Positions 18,772 through 28,147 of a DNA stretch of 64,000 nt are shown in pieces. Position 1 is the stretch's first letter; every line of letters starts with the position of its first letter. The notes under the pieces are model-generated. The model was not told the origin of the DNA. It saw only the letters and a program-made list of their open reading frames with translations, and did no database searches. The translations under genes were made by a program, and so were the position numbers. This DNA is from Rhizobium sp. ACO-34A (GTDB taxonomy: Bacteria > Pseudomonadota > Alphaproteobacteria > Rhizobiales > Rhizobiaceae): the NCBI GenBank assembly GCA_002600635.1, contig CP021371.1, positions 4,486,001-4,550,000 of the forward strand, given 5' to 3'.

Positions 18772-19725
18772 TTATTCAATCGTCTTGGTCGCGCGCTTGA
18801 TGATGCTTTCCGGGAAGGTGACGCCCATCTTGGCGGCAGCGGCCTTGTTGATCACCAGGTCGGTGCCGGCAGCGACGCGCACCGGAATGTCGCCGGGCTT
18901 TTCGCCCTTCAGGACGCGAACGACGACTTCGCCGGTCTGCCTGCCCACGTCGAAATAGTTGAAGCCGAGCGCTGCAAGCGCGCCGCGGGAAACGGAATCC
19001 GTATCGCCTGCATAGAGCGGGATCTTCGCTTCCTGAGCAACGCCGACAGCAGCCTCGAATGCCGAGACGATGGTGTTGTCGGTCGGAATGTAGATCACAT
19101 CGGCGCGGCCGACGAGAGCGCGGGTCGCACCCTGTACCTCGGCCGACTTGGTGGCGACGGATTCGACGACCGTCAGGCCGGCCTTCTCCGCTTCGGCCTT
19201 GAGGGCGGCAAGCGTGGAAACCGAATTGGCTTCGGCGGAATTGTAGATGAAGCCGATCGACTTGGCGTTCGGGGTGATTTCCTTGATCAGCGCGATATGG
19301 TCGGCAACCGGCGACATGTCGGACAGGCCGGTAACGTTGCCGCCGGGCTTTTCCATGTCCTTGACAAGCTGCGCGCCGAGCGGATCGGAGACGGCGGTGA
19401 AGACCACCGGAATGTCACGGGTCGCGGCAACCACGGCCTGCGCGGACGGGGTGGAGATCGGAACGATGACGGTCGGGGCGTCGCCGATGAACTGGCGGGC
19501 GATCTGCGCAGCCGTGCCCGGATTGCCCTGGGCGGACTCGTAGACGAACTTCAGGTTCTCGCCTTCCTTGTAGCCGGCTTCGGCAAGGGCTTCCTTGATG
19601 CCGTCGCGCGCCGCATCGAGAGCGGGATGTTCGACAATGGCGGTAACGGCAACGGTGACGTCCTCTGCCTTCGCGGGCAGGACGATCGCAGTGGCGGCAA
19701 ACAGGGCGAGCAGGATAGCGCGCAT
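18772..19725 (-). CDS. ABC transporter substrate-binding protein (COG2984 type)
   Basis: 317 residues with a signal peptide (MRAILLALFAATAIVLPAKA, cleavage after AKA). The mature protein has the two-lobed ABC_sub_bind layout: AVTAIVEHPALDAARDGIKE near the N terminus, IARQFIGDAPTVIVPISTP, and a second lobe with SIGFIYNSAEANS. Family members bind diverse ligands including aromatic amino acids and nucleosides; the ligand here is unknown. GGAGG lies 8 bp before the ATG. First gene of the operon with permease and ATPase; expression of this gene may exceed that of the other two because of the hairpin that follows. Confidence 0.93.
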   Translation of the reverse strand: MRAILLALFAATAIVLPAKAEDVTVAVTAIVEHPALDAARDGIKEALAEAGYKEGENLKFVYESAQGNPGTAAQIARQFIGDAPTVIVPISTPSAQAVVAATRDIPVVFTAVSDPLGAQLVKDMEKPGGNVTGLSDMSPVADHIALIKEITPNAKSIGFIYNSAEANSVSTLAALKAEAEKAGLTVVESVATKSAEVQGATRALVGRADVIYIPTDNTIVSAFEAAVGVAQEAKIPLYAGDTDSVSRGALAALGFNYFDVGRQTGEVVVRVLKGEKPGDIPVRVAAGTDLVINKAAAAKMGVTFPESIIKRATKTIE

Positions 19726-19826
19726 GGGGGTAACCTCCGGGATTTTGTTTTATCCGGTCTTCTTATGGAAGCGACCGGTCAAAATCAATCTCGCAGGCCC
19801 ACGGCGTGGCCGAGGTCCATCAGACC

Positions 19827-21062
19827 TTAGTCGTCCTCGCCATGGCCGACGATCATCATCGCCTCGAAGGCGAGGCGCTCGGTCTTGCGCATGCGCTCGG
19901 ATTCCGACTTCAGCTGACCGCAGGCGGCAAGGATGTCACGGCCACGCGGAGTGCGGATCGGCGAAGCGTAACCGGCCTGATTGACGAAATCCGCGAACTT
20001 CTCGATCTGCGCCCAGTCGGAGCACTGGTAGTTGGTGCCCGGCCATGGATTGAACGGAATGAGATTGATCTTCGCCGGAACGCCCTTGAGGAGCTGCACC
20101 AGCGCCTTGGCGTCCTCGAGGCCGTCGTTGACGTCCTTCAGCATCACATATTCGAAGGTGATGCGACGAGCGTTGGAGAGACCGGGATAATTCCGGCAGG
20201 CCTCGATCAGCTCCTTCAGCGGATACTTCTTGTTGATCGGCACCAGCATGTCGCGCAACTCGTCGCGCACGGCATGCAGCGAGATCGCCAGCATGCAGCC
20301 GATCTCGTCGCCGGTACGGAAGATCTCCGGCACGACGCCGGACGTGGAGAGCGTGATGCGACGCCTGGAAAGCGACAGGCCGTCACCGTCCGAGGCGATC
20401 AGCAGCGCCTGCTTGACGTTCTCGAAATTGTAGAGCGGCTCGCCCATGCCCATCATCACGACATTGGTGATCTTGCGGTCGCTGGAAGGAACCATGGCGC
20501 CAACCGGCACGTCTCGATCGGGGAAATCCCCGAGCCGATCGCGGGCCAGCAGAAGCTGGGAAAGGATTTCCTCCGCCGTCAGGTTGCGCACCAGCCGCTG
20601 CGTGCCGGTGTGGCAGAAGGAACAGGTCAGCGTACAGCCGACCTGGCTGGAAATGCAGAGCGTGCCACGGCCTTCTTCGGGAATATAGACAGCCTCGACC
20701 TCGACCGGCCGGCCGGCGCCGCGCGCGGGATAGCGCAGCAGCCACTTGCGGGTGCCGTCGTTGGAGACCTGTTCTTCCACGATTTCAGGACGGGCGATGG
20801 TGAAATGCGTCTTCAGCATTTCCCGCATGTCCTTGGCGACATTGGTCATGGCGTCGAAGTCGGAAACACCGCGAACATAGAGCCAGTTCCACAGCTGGCT
20901 GACACGCATCTTGACCTGACGTTCAGGTACGCCCTTCTCGCGCAGGGCCGTCGCCATGTCCTCGCGGCTGAGGCCGATCAGGGACGGCTTTTCGGACAGC
21001 CTGCCCGCAACGGGCGCCGCCGGTGCAACATCACGTGCGATCACATTTTCCATGACGGCCAT
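19827..21062 (-). CDS. rlmN: 23S rRNA / tRNA adenine-C2 methyltransferase RlmN
   Basis: 411 residues. A radical-SAM enzyme that methylates C2 of A2503 in 23S rRNA and A37 in some tRNAs. The iron-sulfur cluster motif is C-x3-C-x2-C (CTLTCSFC), within [17 protein letters not shown], and further RlmN blocks include [17 protein letters not shown] and [18 protein letters not shown]. The conserved C-terminal Cys is in ILAACGQL. I use ATG 21062, with AGGAAGG 9 bp upstream; ATG 21053 is possible. It follows the binding-protein gene direction but is separated by about 100 bp and looks independently transcribed. Confidence 0.96.
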   Translation of the reverse strand: MAVMENVIARDVAPAAPVAGRLSEKPSLIGLSREDMATALREKGVPERQVKMRVSQLWNWLYVRGVSDFDAMTNVAKDMREMLKTHFTIARPEIVEEQVSNDGTRKWLLRYPARGAGRPVEVEAVYIPEEGRGTLCISSQVGCTLTCSFCHTGTQRLVRNLTAEEILSQLLLARDRLGDFPDRDVPVGAMVPSSDRKITNVVMMGMGEPLYNFENVKQALLIASDGDGLSLSRRRITLSTSGVVPEIFRTGDEIGCMLAISLHAVRDELRDMLVPINKKYPLKELIEACRNYPGLSNARRITFEYVMLKDVNDGLEDAKALVQLLKGVPAKINLIPFNPWPGTNYQCSDWAQIEKFADFVNQAGYASPIRTPRGRDILAACGQLKSESERMRKTERLAFEAMMIVGHGEDD

Positions 21063-21141
21063 GCCGCTCAACCTTCCTGACCAAATACCCCGACCGAGCC
21101 ACCGCTTCAAAAGCGGGCGCCGTCGATCACTTCGATGCATC

Positions 21142-21246
21142 TAAGGCATGCCGGGCAACCATATTGATCGGTTTTGCGATCACGACATGCGAAAAACAAG
21201 GAACCAAAGCGCAGGATGCCATATGCAGGACCGCGACGCGCTTTGG
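21142..21246 (+). repeat. RIME-like intergenic repeat, copy 1 (diverged)
   Basis: Shares the order GGCATG, GGTTTTGCGAT, CGACATGCG, AAAACAA, CAAAGCGC and CGCGACGCGCTTT with the other four copies in this window, but with more substitutions and a short insertion. It matches the pattern of rhizobial intergenic mosaic elements. The whole gap 21063-21403 holds only this repeat and the ialB terminator. Confidence 0.75.
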
Positions 21247-21353
21247 AAAACTCCGCAGGCACGCGGATTTCCGCGGACCTTCCGGCTCGGGTCGCGCCTT
21301 TAGCAGCTTTTTTGCCCTGCGTCACGCCGAATGTGGCAATCTGCTTAAACGCG

Positions 21354-21377
21354 AAAAGCCGGCTTGCGCCGGCCTTT
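21354..21377 (-). terminator. Terminator downstream of the ialB-like gene
   Basis: Stem GCCGGC (21358-21363) / GCCGGC (21368-21373) with loop TTGC; on the minus strand it is followed by TTTT. It begins about 30 bp after the stop of the IalB-like gene. Confidence 0.75.
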
Positions 21378-21403
21378 CGTGCACAGCCCTCACAGGGCCG
21401 GGC

Positions 21404-21907
21404 TTACTTGCAGCCTTCGATCTTCTTCAGCGCAGCCGAAATGCCCGAAAGCGAATAAGTGTAGGCGGTCCCCGTTCCGCGGGCCGAGGTCGCCTTCACG
21501 GTCATCGAATGACCGGTCTTCATGGCAGCGACCAGCGCCGGCTCTTCCGCGGCGTTTTCCACCCATGCGGAGGTGTCTTTCACGAACATCACGAAATTCT
21601 TGTTGTCGATCGTGACGTTGACCTTGGAGCTTTCCTTGAGCGCATAGCCCATCATCGCCTGCGGTTCGTAGGAGATGTTCTGGCCGGGACGCTGGGATAT
21701 GACAAAGAAGATATCCCCGTGATTGACGGCAGCCGGCTGCTTGTCGGTCGGTACCGACAACACGTAGCAGACCGTTCCGCTATTCGTCTTGTAGGAATAG
21801 GCACCCCAGGCCTTGAACTGCTCGATGCGAGTGGGCGACTGGGCAACGGCAATGCTGCCGCTTGCCAGAAGGATTGCCACTGCGGTTACGGTACTTCTTG
21901 CGAACAT
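21404..21907 (-). CDS. Invasion-associated locus B (IalB) family protein
   Basis: 167 residues with a signal peptide (MFARSTVTAVAILLASGSIA, cleavage near VAQ). The mature part has the IalB pattern: WGAYSYKTNSGTVCYVLSVP, a pair of cysteines (VCYVL and the terminal EGCK), and SARGTGTAYTYSLSGI. IalB proteins are exported small proteins first described in Bartonella; in plant-associated rhizobia their role is unknown and should not be read as virulence. GGAAG lies just before the ATG. The upstream 300 bp carries a possible FixK-like site (22113-22127). Confidence 0.88.
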   Translation of the reverse strand: MFARSTVTAVAILLASGSIAVAQSPTRIEQFKAWGAYSYKTNSGTVCYVLSVPTDKQPAAVNHGDIFFVISQRPGQNISYEPQAMMGYALKESSKVNVTIDNKNFVMFVKDTSAWVENAAEEPALVAAMKTGHSMTVKATSARGTGTAYTYSLSGISAALKKIEGCK

Positions 21908-22210
21908 GTCTTCCTGCCGGTTGTGTTTCCATCCATCGCCCGATCGGGGAGATCGGGACATTTGTCGTCAAAACATGATTCAGTTTGACTTAATTTAGGT
22001 TACCAAACCGTCAACGCCGCGATGTTTCTTGTCGCAGGTCGCGTCACAACCTTGGCTTCCTCTTGTGACCGGGTCTTTGGAACATGTTTACCGCGCCATC
22101 CCTCCCGATGATTTGATCTAGATTCAAGAAATCGGGCAAGAGTTGGGCTGCATGCGTCTTTGTTCGCAAACGATTTGCCAGAGGCGGTTTTCACAGCCCG
22201 TTTCAGCCGC
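21908..22210. other. Intergenic region upstream of the ialB-like gene
   Basis: No gene seen. It contains an inverted repeat CCCGAT (22104-22109) / ATCGGG (22131-22136) enclosing TTGATCTAGATTCAA (22113-22127), which resembles a FixK/FNR box (TTGAT-N4-ATCAA) with one extra base. Confidence 0.4.
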
Positions 22211-22600
22211 TTAAGCGGCGTCCGGCTCCGGCGAGCCATCGGCCAGCATCCGGTCGGCCGCCACATAGTGGCTGTCCTTGATGTGCCGGCTGACCAGCGC
22301 AATCGCCGTGGTCAGCACAGCAATGTCGTCAGTGAAGCCAATGACGGCGAACATGTCGGGGACGGCATCGAGCGGCAGGACGAAATAACCAAGCGCTGCG
22401 AGCAGGATACCGCGAACGCGCAGAGGCGTTTCACGGTCCGTCGCACAATAGAAGGAAGCGACCAGATCGCGCGAAAACGGGATCTGGCGGAACGCCCTCC
22501 TGAGTGTCGGCCAGAATTTCGCGCGGACCTTCTCTTCCTGCCTCTCCTGCGTTTCCTCGTCGCCTGGCAAAAGGATTTCACCGATCTTGATATCGTCCAT
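22211..22600 (-). CDS. YkvA/DUF1232-family membrane protein
   Basis: 129 residues. The DUF1232 signature is clear: ILLAALGYFVLPLDAVPDMF followed by GFTDDIAVLTTAIALVSRHI, two short hydrophobic hairpins that contain the family motif YFxLPxDxxPD. The function of the family is unknown. ATG 22600 (MDDIKIGEILLPGD) matches the N terminus of close rhizobial relatives in my recollection; an upstream in-frame start at 22633 is less likely. It is followed upstream, on the same strand, by the pterin dehydratase gene, 57 bp apart, and the two may be cotranscribed. Confidence 0.9.
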   Translation of the reverse strand: MDDIKIGEILLPGDEETQERQEEKVRAKFWPTLRRAFRQIPFSRDLVASFYCATDRETPLRVRGILLAALGYFVLPLDAVPDMFAVIGFTDDIAVLTTAIALVSRHIKDSHYVAADRMLADGSPEPDAA

Positions 22601-22657
22601 GCCTGCATGATCCCTGTGTTTGGACACGATCAAAATATGGTGAATGGCGGAGAAAAT

Positions 22658-22957
22658 TCAATCGGCGGGCGTCAGGCGGTCTATCGCCTCCGCCATTTTG
22701 AAGTCGAGCGCACTCAGGCCCGAGACGGCATGAGTCGACAGGACGATGTCGACGCGATTGTAGACGTTGAACCATTCGGGGTGGTGATCGAGCTTCTCGG
22801 CGATGAGCGCGCAGCGCGTCATGAAGGCAAAGGCTTCACCGAAATCCCGGAACTTGAAACTGCGGCTGATCGCGGCCCCGTCGCGGGCGAGCTCCCATAG
22901 CCGCCGCTCCGCCAGCAGGGTGTCGATTGCGGCTGCATCCAGTTTCTCGTATTTCAT
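22658..22957 (-). CDS. phhB: Pterin-4a-carbinolamine dehydratase
   Basis: 99 residues. The conserved core [19 protein letters not shown] contains the catalytic histidine pair and Trp/Tyr pattern of the PCD family. In organisms with phenylalanine hydroxylase it dehydrates 4a-hydroxytetrahydropterin; in many bacteria without that enzyme it takes part in pterin or molybdopterin metabolism. GAGGAGG lies upstream of the ATG. A RIME-like repeat (22976-23077) fills nearly all of the space to the divergent phosphatase gene, so promoters for both genes must lie in or next to it. Confidence 0.94.
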   Translation of the reverse strand: MKYEKLDAAAIDTLLAERRLWELARDGAAISRSFKFRDFGEAFAFMTRCALIAEKLDHHPEWFNVYNRVDIVLSTHAVSGLSALDFKMAEAIDRLTPAD

Positions 22958-22975
22958 CGCAGCGAAACCTCCTCA

Positions 22976-23077
22976 GGCATGTCGTGCAAAAGTATGCAGC
23001 GGTTTTGCCGCGACGACATGCGATACAACTAAGGCCCAAGGCGTACGGAGCGAATCGAAAAGATCGCGACACGCCTT
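22976..23077 (+). repeat. RIME-like intergenic repeat, copy 2
   Basis: Shares GGCATGTCG, TGCAGCGGTTTTG, CGACATGCGA, CGGAGCGAATC and AGATCGCGACACGCCTT with copies 3-5. It occupies the divergent region between phhB and the phosphatase gene. Confidence 0.88.
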
Positions 23078-23091
23078 CGGACAGGACCCGG

Positions 23092-23571
23092 ATGACTGCG
23101 TTCCCAATCCTTTTCGTCTGTCTCGGCAATATCTGCCGCTCGCCTCTGGCCGAAGGCGTCTTCCGCCATCTGACTGAGCACGGCGACCTCACCTCCTCCT
23201 ATCCCACGGATTCCGCCGGCACCGGCGGCTGGCATATCGGCAATCCTCCGGATCAACGCTCCGTCAAGGTGGCGCTCAGCCACGGCATTGATCTTTCCGG
23301 CCTTCGGGCAAGACAGATCGTATCAGCGGATTTCGAACGCTTCGGCCTGATCCTGGCGATGGACAAGAACAACCTCGCCCACCTTCGCAAGATGGCGCCG
23401 CCGACAAGCCAGAGCAATATCGCACTCTTCGGCAATTATGCGTTCGGAGACGAAACCGAGATCCCGGACCCCTATTATGGCGGCACCTCGGATTTCGACA
23501 AGGTCTACAGCATGCTCTTGGCGGGCTGCCGTTCCATACTCGCGAAGCTCGAGGCCGCCCGCGCTTCGTGA
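23092..23571 (+). CDS. Low-molecular-weight protein-tyrosine phosphatase
   Basis: 159 residues. The active-site loop C-x5-R is CLGNICRS at residues 10-17, right after the first beta strand (FPILFVCLGN), and the general acid Asp is in IPDPYYGGTSDF. It dephosphorylates phosphotyrosine, or in related enzymes arsenate or exopolysaccharide kinases; no partner kinase lies nearby. ATG 23092 is preceded by AGGA. The gene is divergent from phhB and its 3' end overlaps the convergent thpR gene by 67 bp. Confidence 0.93.
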   Translation: MTAFPILFVCLGNICRSPLAEGVFRHLTEHGDLTSSYPTDSAGTGGWHIGNPPDQRSVKVALSHGIDLSGLRARQIVSADFERFGLILAMDKNNLAHLRKMAPPTSQSNIALFGNYAFGDETEIPDPYYGGTSDFDKVYSMLLAGCRSILAKLEAARAS

Positions 23572-24098
23572 AGCGGGAACACCTCTTCCGTGAGGTAGGG
23601 ACCGCCACCGACCGATTCCTTCGACGACAGCAGCACGAAGCGCGTGACGGTGAAGGGAGCAGTATGGAAGTCGCCGCGGCCGGCAAGATAGTGAACCACG
23701 TCATCGACACGCGATGACTTGAGACGCGCCAGCGTCACATGCGGCGTGAATTTGCGTGGATCGGGCGGGAGACCGATCCTCTGGCAGATCCGTTCGATTT
23801 CCGCCTGGAGGGCATACATCTCGGGCGCCTGCGTGACACCGGCCCAGACCGAATGCGGCTTCTTCGAACCGAAGGACCCGATACCGTTGAGATTGAGCTG
23901 GAATTCCGGCCGGTCGATGCGGTCGAGCCGGTCGACGATCTCGTCGGCGGTGCGACCATCCACGTCACCGATGAAGCGAAGGGTGATGTGGTAGTTCTCC
24001 ACATCGATCCATCGGGCACCGGGAAGACCACCGCGCAGCAAGGAGAGGCTTAATGCCGCATTGCGCGGAATTTCGAGGGCAGTGAATAATCTCGGCAT
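23505..24098 (-). CDS. thpR: RNA 2',3'-cyclic phosphodiesterase ThpR
   Basis: 197 residues. The two H-x-T-x motifs that define the 2H phosphoesterase family are YHITLRF (His37) and PHVTLARL (His120). ThpR hydrolyses 2',3'-cyclic phosphate ends of RNA and can act as an RNA ligase in vitro. ATG 24098 has GGGGAG about 6 bp upstream, better than the in-frame ATG 24131. Its last 67 bp overlap the 3' end of the convergent tyrosine phosphatase gene, so the two mRNAs could form a short antisense duplex. Confidence 0.92.
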   Translation of the reverse strand: MPRLFTALEIPRNAALSLSLLRGGLPGARWIDVENYHITLRFIGDVDGRTADEIVDRLDRIDRPEFQLNLNGIGSFGSKKPHSVWAGVTQAPEMYALQAEIERICQRIGLPPDPRKFTPHVTLARLKSSRVDDVVHYLAGRGDFHTAPFTVTRFVLLSSKESVGGGPYLTEEVFPLHEARAASSFASMERQPAKSML

Positions 24099-24164
24099 TG
24101 CGAGCTCCCCGAATCTTTTGCAGATGCACATAGCGAATCACGCAATGCGCATAGGCGCAAGCTA

Positions 24165-24812
24165 TTATTTCGGCTTGCCACCGATCGTTGCGATGAAGCT
24201 CTCCGTAACCGGCAGCATACGCTCGACCATGACACCAACCCCCTTGGCATTGGGATGCATGCCGTCCTCCAGCTGCAATTCGGCCTGGGCCGCAACGCCA
24301 TCCAGAACAAAGGGATAGAAGGCAAGGCCGTATTTTTCGGCAAGTCGCGGATAGATGCCGTTGAAGCGCTTGGCATAGTCCTCGCCCATATTCGGCGGCG
24401 ACAACATCCCGACCAGTAGCACCGGAACACCTCGTTCTTTAAGCCGGCTAATGATCGATTCGAGATTGCGCTCGGTCTCTTCCGGTGCAATGCCCCGCAA
24501 GGCGTCGTTTGCTCCGAGTTCGAGGATGACCCCGGCGGTACCATCCGGTACGGACCAGTCGACACGAGCGAGACCGGCCGATGTCGTGTCGCCGGATACC
24601 CCCGCATTGGCGATCGCCACGTCATATCCCTTGGCCACCAGCGCCGCCTGCAGACGGTTCGGCAATGCGTCGTCAGGCGGCAACTGGTATCCCGCCATCA
24701 GGCTGTCGCCGAAGCCGACGAGCTGCAACGGCTCGGCGGATGCGGAAGAGGCGAGCGGAAAAGCTGCGCCGAGGATCACGGCGAAATGAAGAAGAACGGC
24801 TTTAAATATCAT
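24165..24812 (-). CDS. tesA: Arylesterase / lysophospholipase L1-like SGNH hydrolase
   Basis: 215 residues. A signal peptide (MIFKAVLLHFAVILGAAFPL, cleavage near ASA) leads to the SGNH blocks: block I GFGDSLMAG (Ser37), block II GVSGDTT, block III ELGANDALRG and block V DGMHPN (Asp183, His186). Such enzymes are periplasmic esterases with thioesterase and lysophospholipase activity. AGGAAAGG precedes the ATG. It is divergent from the YbbA-like ATPase gene across 78 bp, the same arrangement as tesA-ybbA-ybbP in E. coli. Confidence 0.94.
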   Translation of the reverse strand: MIFKAVLLHFAVILGAAFPLASSASAEPLQLVGFGDSLMAGYQLPPDDALPNRLQAALVAKGYDVAIANAGVSGDTTSAGLARVDWSVPDGTAGVILELGANDALRGIAPEETERNLESIISRLKERGVPVLLVGMLSPPNMGEDYAKRFNGIYPRLAEKYGLAFYPFVLDGVAAQAELQLEDGMHPNAKGVGVMVERMLPVTESFIATIGGKPK

Positions 24813-24890
24813 TGTGCCTTTCCTAAATTGACGAAGCCGATGACGGTGCGCGACGACCTCTTCGCGCCATTCTATATAAGGCGGGAAAGC

Positions 24891-25604
24891 GTGAGAAAAA
24901 CCATCATCGAACTCAAGCAGGCCGATCTGACGCTCGGAAACGCCGCAGCCTCGGTCCACGTGCTGAAGAATATCGATCTCGCCATCTCCCAGGGTGAATC
25001 GGTCGGCATCATCGGCCCCTCCGGTTCGGGCAAGTCCACGCTGCTGATGGTGCTCGCCGGGCTGGAACGGCTCGACAGCGGCGAAATCAACGTCAATGGC
25101 GAGCCGCTGCATCGCCTCGGCGAAGATGCTCTCGCTGATTTTCGCGGCAAGAACATCGGCATCGTCTTTCAGTCCTTCCACCTGATCGCCAACATGACCG
25201 CACTGGAAAACGTGGCGGTTCCGCTGGAACTCGCAAACGTCCGCAATCCCTTCGACATCGCACGCAAGGAACTTCAGGCCGTCGGCCTCGGCGAGCGTCT
25301 CGACCACTATCCCGGTCAGCTTTCCGGTGGCGAGCAGCAGCGCGTTGCGATAGCACGCGCGCTTGCCCCCTCGCCCGCCGTGCTGATCGCCGATGAGCCC
25401 ACCGGCAATCTCGATGTGGAAACCGGTCGTCAGATCGCCGATCTGCTGTTTGCCAAGCAGGCGGAACGCGGCATGACGCTGGTGCTCGTCACCCACGATC
25501 CAGTGCTTGCCGCCCGTTGCTCCCGTCAGGTGCGTGTCGCCTCGGGGCGCATTGCCGCCGACGTCGCAAACGACGAGAAGCAGCCGGAACGGCAGCCGGC
25601 ATGA
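24891..25604 (+). CDS. ABC transporter ATP-binding protein, YbbA/LolD type
   Basis: 237 residues if the GTG at 24891 is the start; it is preceded by GGGAAAGC, and family members begin shortly before IIELKQADL. In-frame ATGs at 24786 and 24840 would add residues without similarity and overlap the tesA promoter. Walker A is GPSGSGKST (42-50), the signature is [15 protein letters not shown] and Walker B is [12 protein letters not shown], as in MacB/LolD ATPases. It pairs with the FtsX-like permease, whose ATG overlaps its stop by 4 bp. The pair resembles YbbA-YbbP, thought to act in envelope homeostasis rather than solute import. Confidence 0.92.
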   Translation: MRKTIIELKQADLTLGNAAASVHVLKNIDLAISQGESVGIIGPSGSGKSTLLMVLAGLERLDSGEINVNGEPLHRLGEDALADFRGKNIGIVFQSFHLIANMTALENVAVPLELANVRNPFDIARKELQAVGLGERLDHYPGQLSGGEQQRVAIARALAPSPAVLIADEPTGNLDVETGRQIADLLFAKQAERGMTLVLVTHDPVLAARCSRQVRVASGRIAADVANDEKQPERQPA

Positions 25605-28147
25605 AGGATTTTTCCACAAGGCTCGGCATCGCCTTCCGCATCGCGCTCCGGGAACTTCGGGGCGGTCTGAAAGGCTTCTACATCTTCCTCGCCTGCATCG
25701 CGCTCGGCACCGGCGCCATTGCTGCCGTCAATTCCGTATCCACCGCGATCACCGATTCCATCTCGTCGGAAGGTCGTACCCTGCTTGCCGGCGACATCCG
25801 CTTCGAACTGAACAATCGCGAGGCCAGCGGTGAGGAGATGCGCTTCCTCGAAGGACTTGGAACGGTTTCCGTCTCGACGGTTCTTCGCTCGATGGCTCGC
25901 CTGCCGGATGGATCGGACCAGTCGCTGGTCGAGGTCAAGGCCGTGGACGATGCCTATCCGCTCTATGGCAAGCTCGTTTCGGAACCAGACCTGCCGGCAT
26001 CGGATCTCCTTGCCTTGAACGACGGCGTCTATGGCGCGGTTGCCGCTCCCCTGCTTCTGGAAAGGCTCGGTGTATCGGTCGGGCAGGAGATCCTTGTCGG
26101 CAAGGCCCGCTTGAAGATCACCGGCGCCATCGTCAACGAGCCGGATGCGATTTCTGACGGCTTCGGCTTCGCGCCGCGCCTTCTGACCAGCCGCGATGCA
26201 CTGAAGGCAACCGGCCTCATAGAGACCGGCAGCCTCGTCGAACACGCCTACAAGGTCCGCTATAACGATCCGGCGCCCGGTCCGACGGAAATCCGCGACA
26301 GGGCGCAGAAGGAATTGCCGAATGCCGGCTGGTCGATCCGCACCAGCGACCGCGCCGCGCCGTCGCTGACGGAAAATATCGAGCGTTTCTCGCAGTTCCT
26401 GACGCTGGTCGGCCTGACGGCGCTGGTGGTAGGCGGCGTCGGCGTCGCCAATGCCGTACGCGTCTTCCTCGATTCAAAACGCACCGTGATCGCCACGCTG
26501 AAATGCCTCGGCGCACCGGCCTCCGTCGTGGTGATGGTCTATCTGTTCCAGATCGTCATCGTTGCGTCGATCGGCATCGGTATCGGACTGCTGCTCGGTG
26601 CCATCGCCCCGATCATTGCGGCAAGCTACCTGGCCGGCGTCCTGCCGATCTCACCCGAACCCCGGCTTTATCCGGCAGCGCTGCTGCTCGCCGCCGTGTT
26701 CGGCATGCTGGTGACGCTCGCCTTCGCGATCCTGCCGCTCGGCCACGCCCGCAAGGTGCCGGCAACGGCTCTCTTCCGTGAACAGGGCTTTGAGGCACGG
26801 GGTCTTCCGGCATGGCCCTATGTCGCGGCAACGACGCTTGCGCTTGCCGCCCTTGCGGCACTGGCCATATTCTCTTCCGAAGACCGGCGTATCGCGACGA
26901 TCTTTCTGGTGGCCATGGCGGCAGGCTTCCTGCTGCTGAGGCTGGTGGCCATGCTGATCGCCTTCCTCGCCCGGCGCAGCCCTCATATGCCGTCACCCGC
27001 ACTTCGGCTCGCCATCGGCAACATTCACCGCCCCGGCGCCCTGACGCCGGCCGTAACCCTTTCGCTCGGGCTCGGCCTCAGCCTGCTGGTGGCGCTCGCC
27101 CTGATCGACGGCAACCTGCGCAAGGAACTGACCGGCAACCTGCCGGAAAGAGCGCCGAACTTCTTCTTCGTCGACATCCAGAAGGCCGACCTCGACGGCT
27201 TCCGCACGATCCTGCAGGAAAAGGCCCCCAAGGGTGATATGGTCGAGGTGCCTATGCTGCGCGGACGTATTCTTGCCTTCAACGGCACCGACGTCACCAA
27301 GATGCAAGTGCCCCCGGAAGGACGCTGGGTGCTGCGCGGCGACCGTGGGATCACCTATTCCGCCGACCTGCCGGAAAATGCCTCCGTCACGGAAGGAAGC
27401 TGGTGGCCAGCGGATTATGCCGGCGAACCGCTGGTATCCTTCTCCGCCCAAGAGGCCGGAGAACTGGGCCTGAAGATCGGCGATACCGTCACGGTCAATG
27501 TGCTGGGACGGAACATCACGGCCAGGATCGCCAACTTCCGAAAGGTGGAATGGGAATCGCTCTCGATCAATTTCGTGATGGTCTTCTCGCCCAACACCTT
27601 CGCCGGCGCCCCCCATGCATGGCTGGCGACGCTCTCCGATCCCGCGGCAACCACCGCGGACGAGGCGGCGATCCTGAAAGCCGTCACGCAGGCCTATCCG
27701 ACCATCACCAGCGTTCGTGTCAAGGATGCGCTTGATGTCGTCGACCGGCTGGTCGGACAGCTTGCGACCGCAATCCGCGCCGCCGCCGCAATCGCGCTCA
27801 TTGCTTCCGTGCTGGTGCTTTCCGGCGCGCTTGCGGCCGGCAATCGCGCCCGCACCCATGACGCCGTGGTGCTGAAGACGCTGGGCGCGACGCGGGCCAT
27901 GCTGATCCGGGCCTTCACCTACGAATACCTCCTGCTCGGCGCGGCAACCGCCGTTTTCGCCCTCGTGGCGGGCGGCGGTGTCGCCTGGTATGTGCTGAGC
28001 CGGATCATGAAACTGCCCTCCAATTTCCTCCCCGACGTCGCGCTCATGACGCTGGTGATCGCACTGGTGACGACGATCGGCATAGGTCTGGCCGGCACCT
28101 GGCGCATCCTCGGGCAGAAAGCTGCACCCGTGCTGCGCGAGCTCTGA
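25601..28147 (+). CDS. FtsX/YbbP-type ABC permease
   Basis: 848 residues. One membrane segment near the N terminus, then a periplasmic domain, three segments (about nt 26380-26760, an FtsX core), two more around nt 26810-26970, a second periplasmic domain, and a second FtsX core near the C terminus (ANRARTHDAVVLKTLGATR). This two-core COG3127 layout is that of YbbP. Such proteins transmit ATPase movement to the periplasm instead of moving solutes. ATG 25601 overlaps the ATPase stop (ATGA). Confidence 0.93.
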   Translation: MKDFSTRLGIAFRIALRELRGGLKGFYIFLACIALGTGAIAAVNSVSTAITDSISSEGRTLLAGDIRFELNNREASGEEMRFLEGLGTVSVSTVLRSMARLPDGSDQSLVEVKAVDDAYPLYGKLVSEPDLPASDLLALNDGVYGAVAAPLLLERLGVSVGQEILVGKARLKITGAIVNEPDAISDGFGFAPRLLTSRDALKATGLIETGSLVEHAYKVRYNDPAPGPTEIRDRAQKELPNAGWSIRTSDRAAPSLTENIERFSQFLTLVGLTALVVGGVGVANAVRVFLDSKRTVIATLKCLGAPASVVVMVYLFQIVIVASIGIGIGLLLGAIAPIIAASYLAGVLPISPEPRLYPAALLLAAVFGMLVTLAFAILPLGHARKVPATALFREQGFEARGLPAWPYVAATTLALAALAALAIFSSEDRRIATIFLVAMAAGFLLLRLVAMLIAFLARRSPHMPSPALRLAIGNIHRPGALTPAVTLSLGLGLSLLVALALIDGNLRKELTGNLPERAPNFFFVDIQKADLDGFRTILQEKAPKGDMVEVPMLRGRILAFNGTDVTKMQVPPEGRWVLRGDRGITYSADLPENASVTEGSWWPADYAGEPLVSFSAQEAGELGLKIGDTVTVNVLGRNITARIANFRKVEWESLSINFVMVFSPNTFAGAPHAWLATLSDPAATTADEAAILKAVTQAYPTITSVRVKDALDVVDRLVGQLATAIRAAAAIALIASVLVLSGALAAGNRARTHDAVVLKTLGATRAMLIRAFTYEYLLLGAATAVFALVAGGGVAWYVLSRIMKLPSNFLPDVALMTLVIALVTTIGIGLAGTWRILGQKAAPVLREL

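Noticed and set aside
19806..21080. 424-codon open frame antisense to rlmN
   Set aside because: RlmN has its radical-SAM cysteine motif and normal length on the minus strand; the antisense frame has no family.
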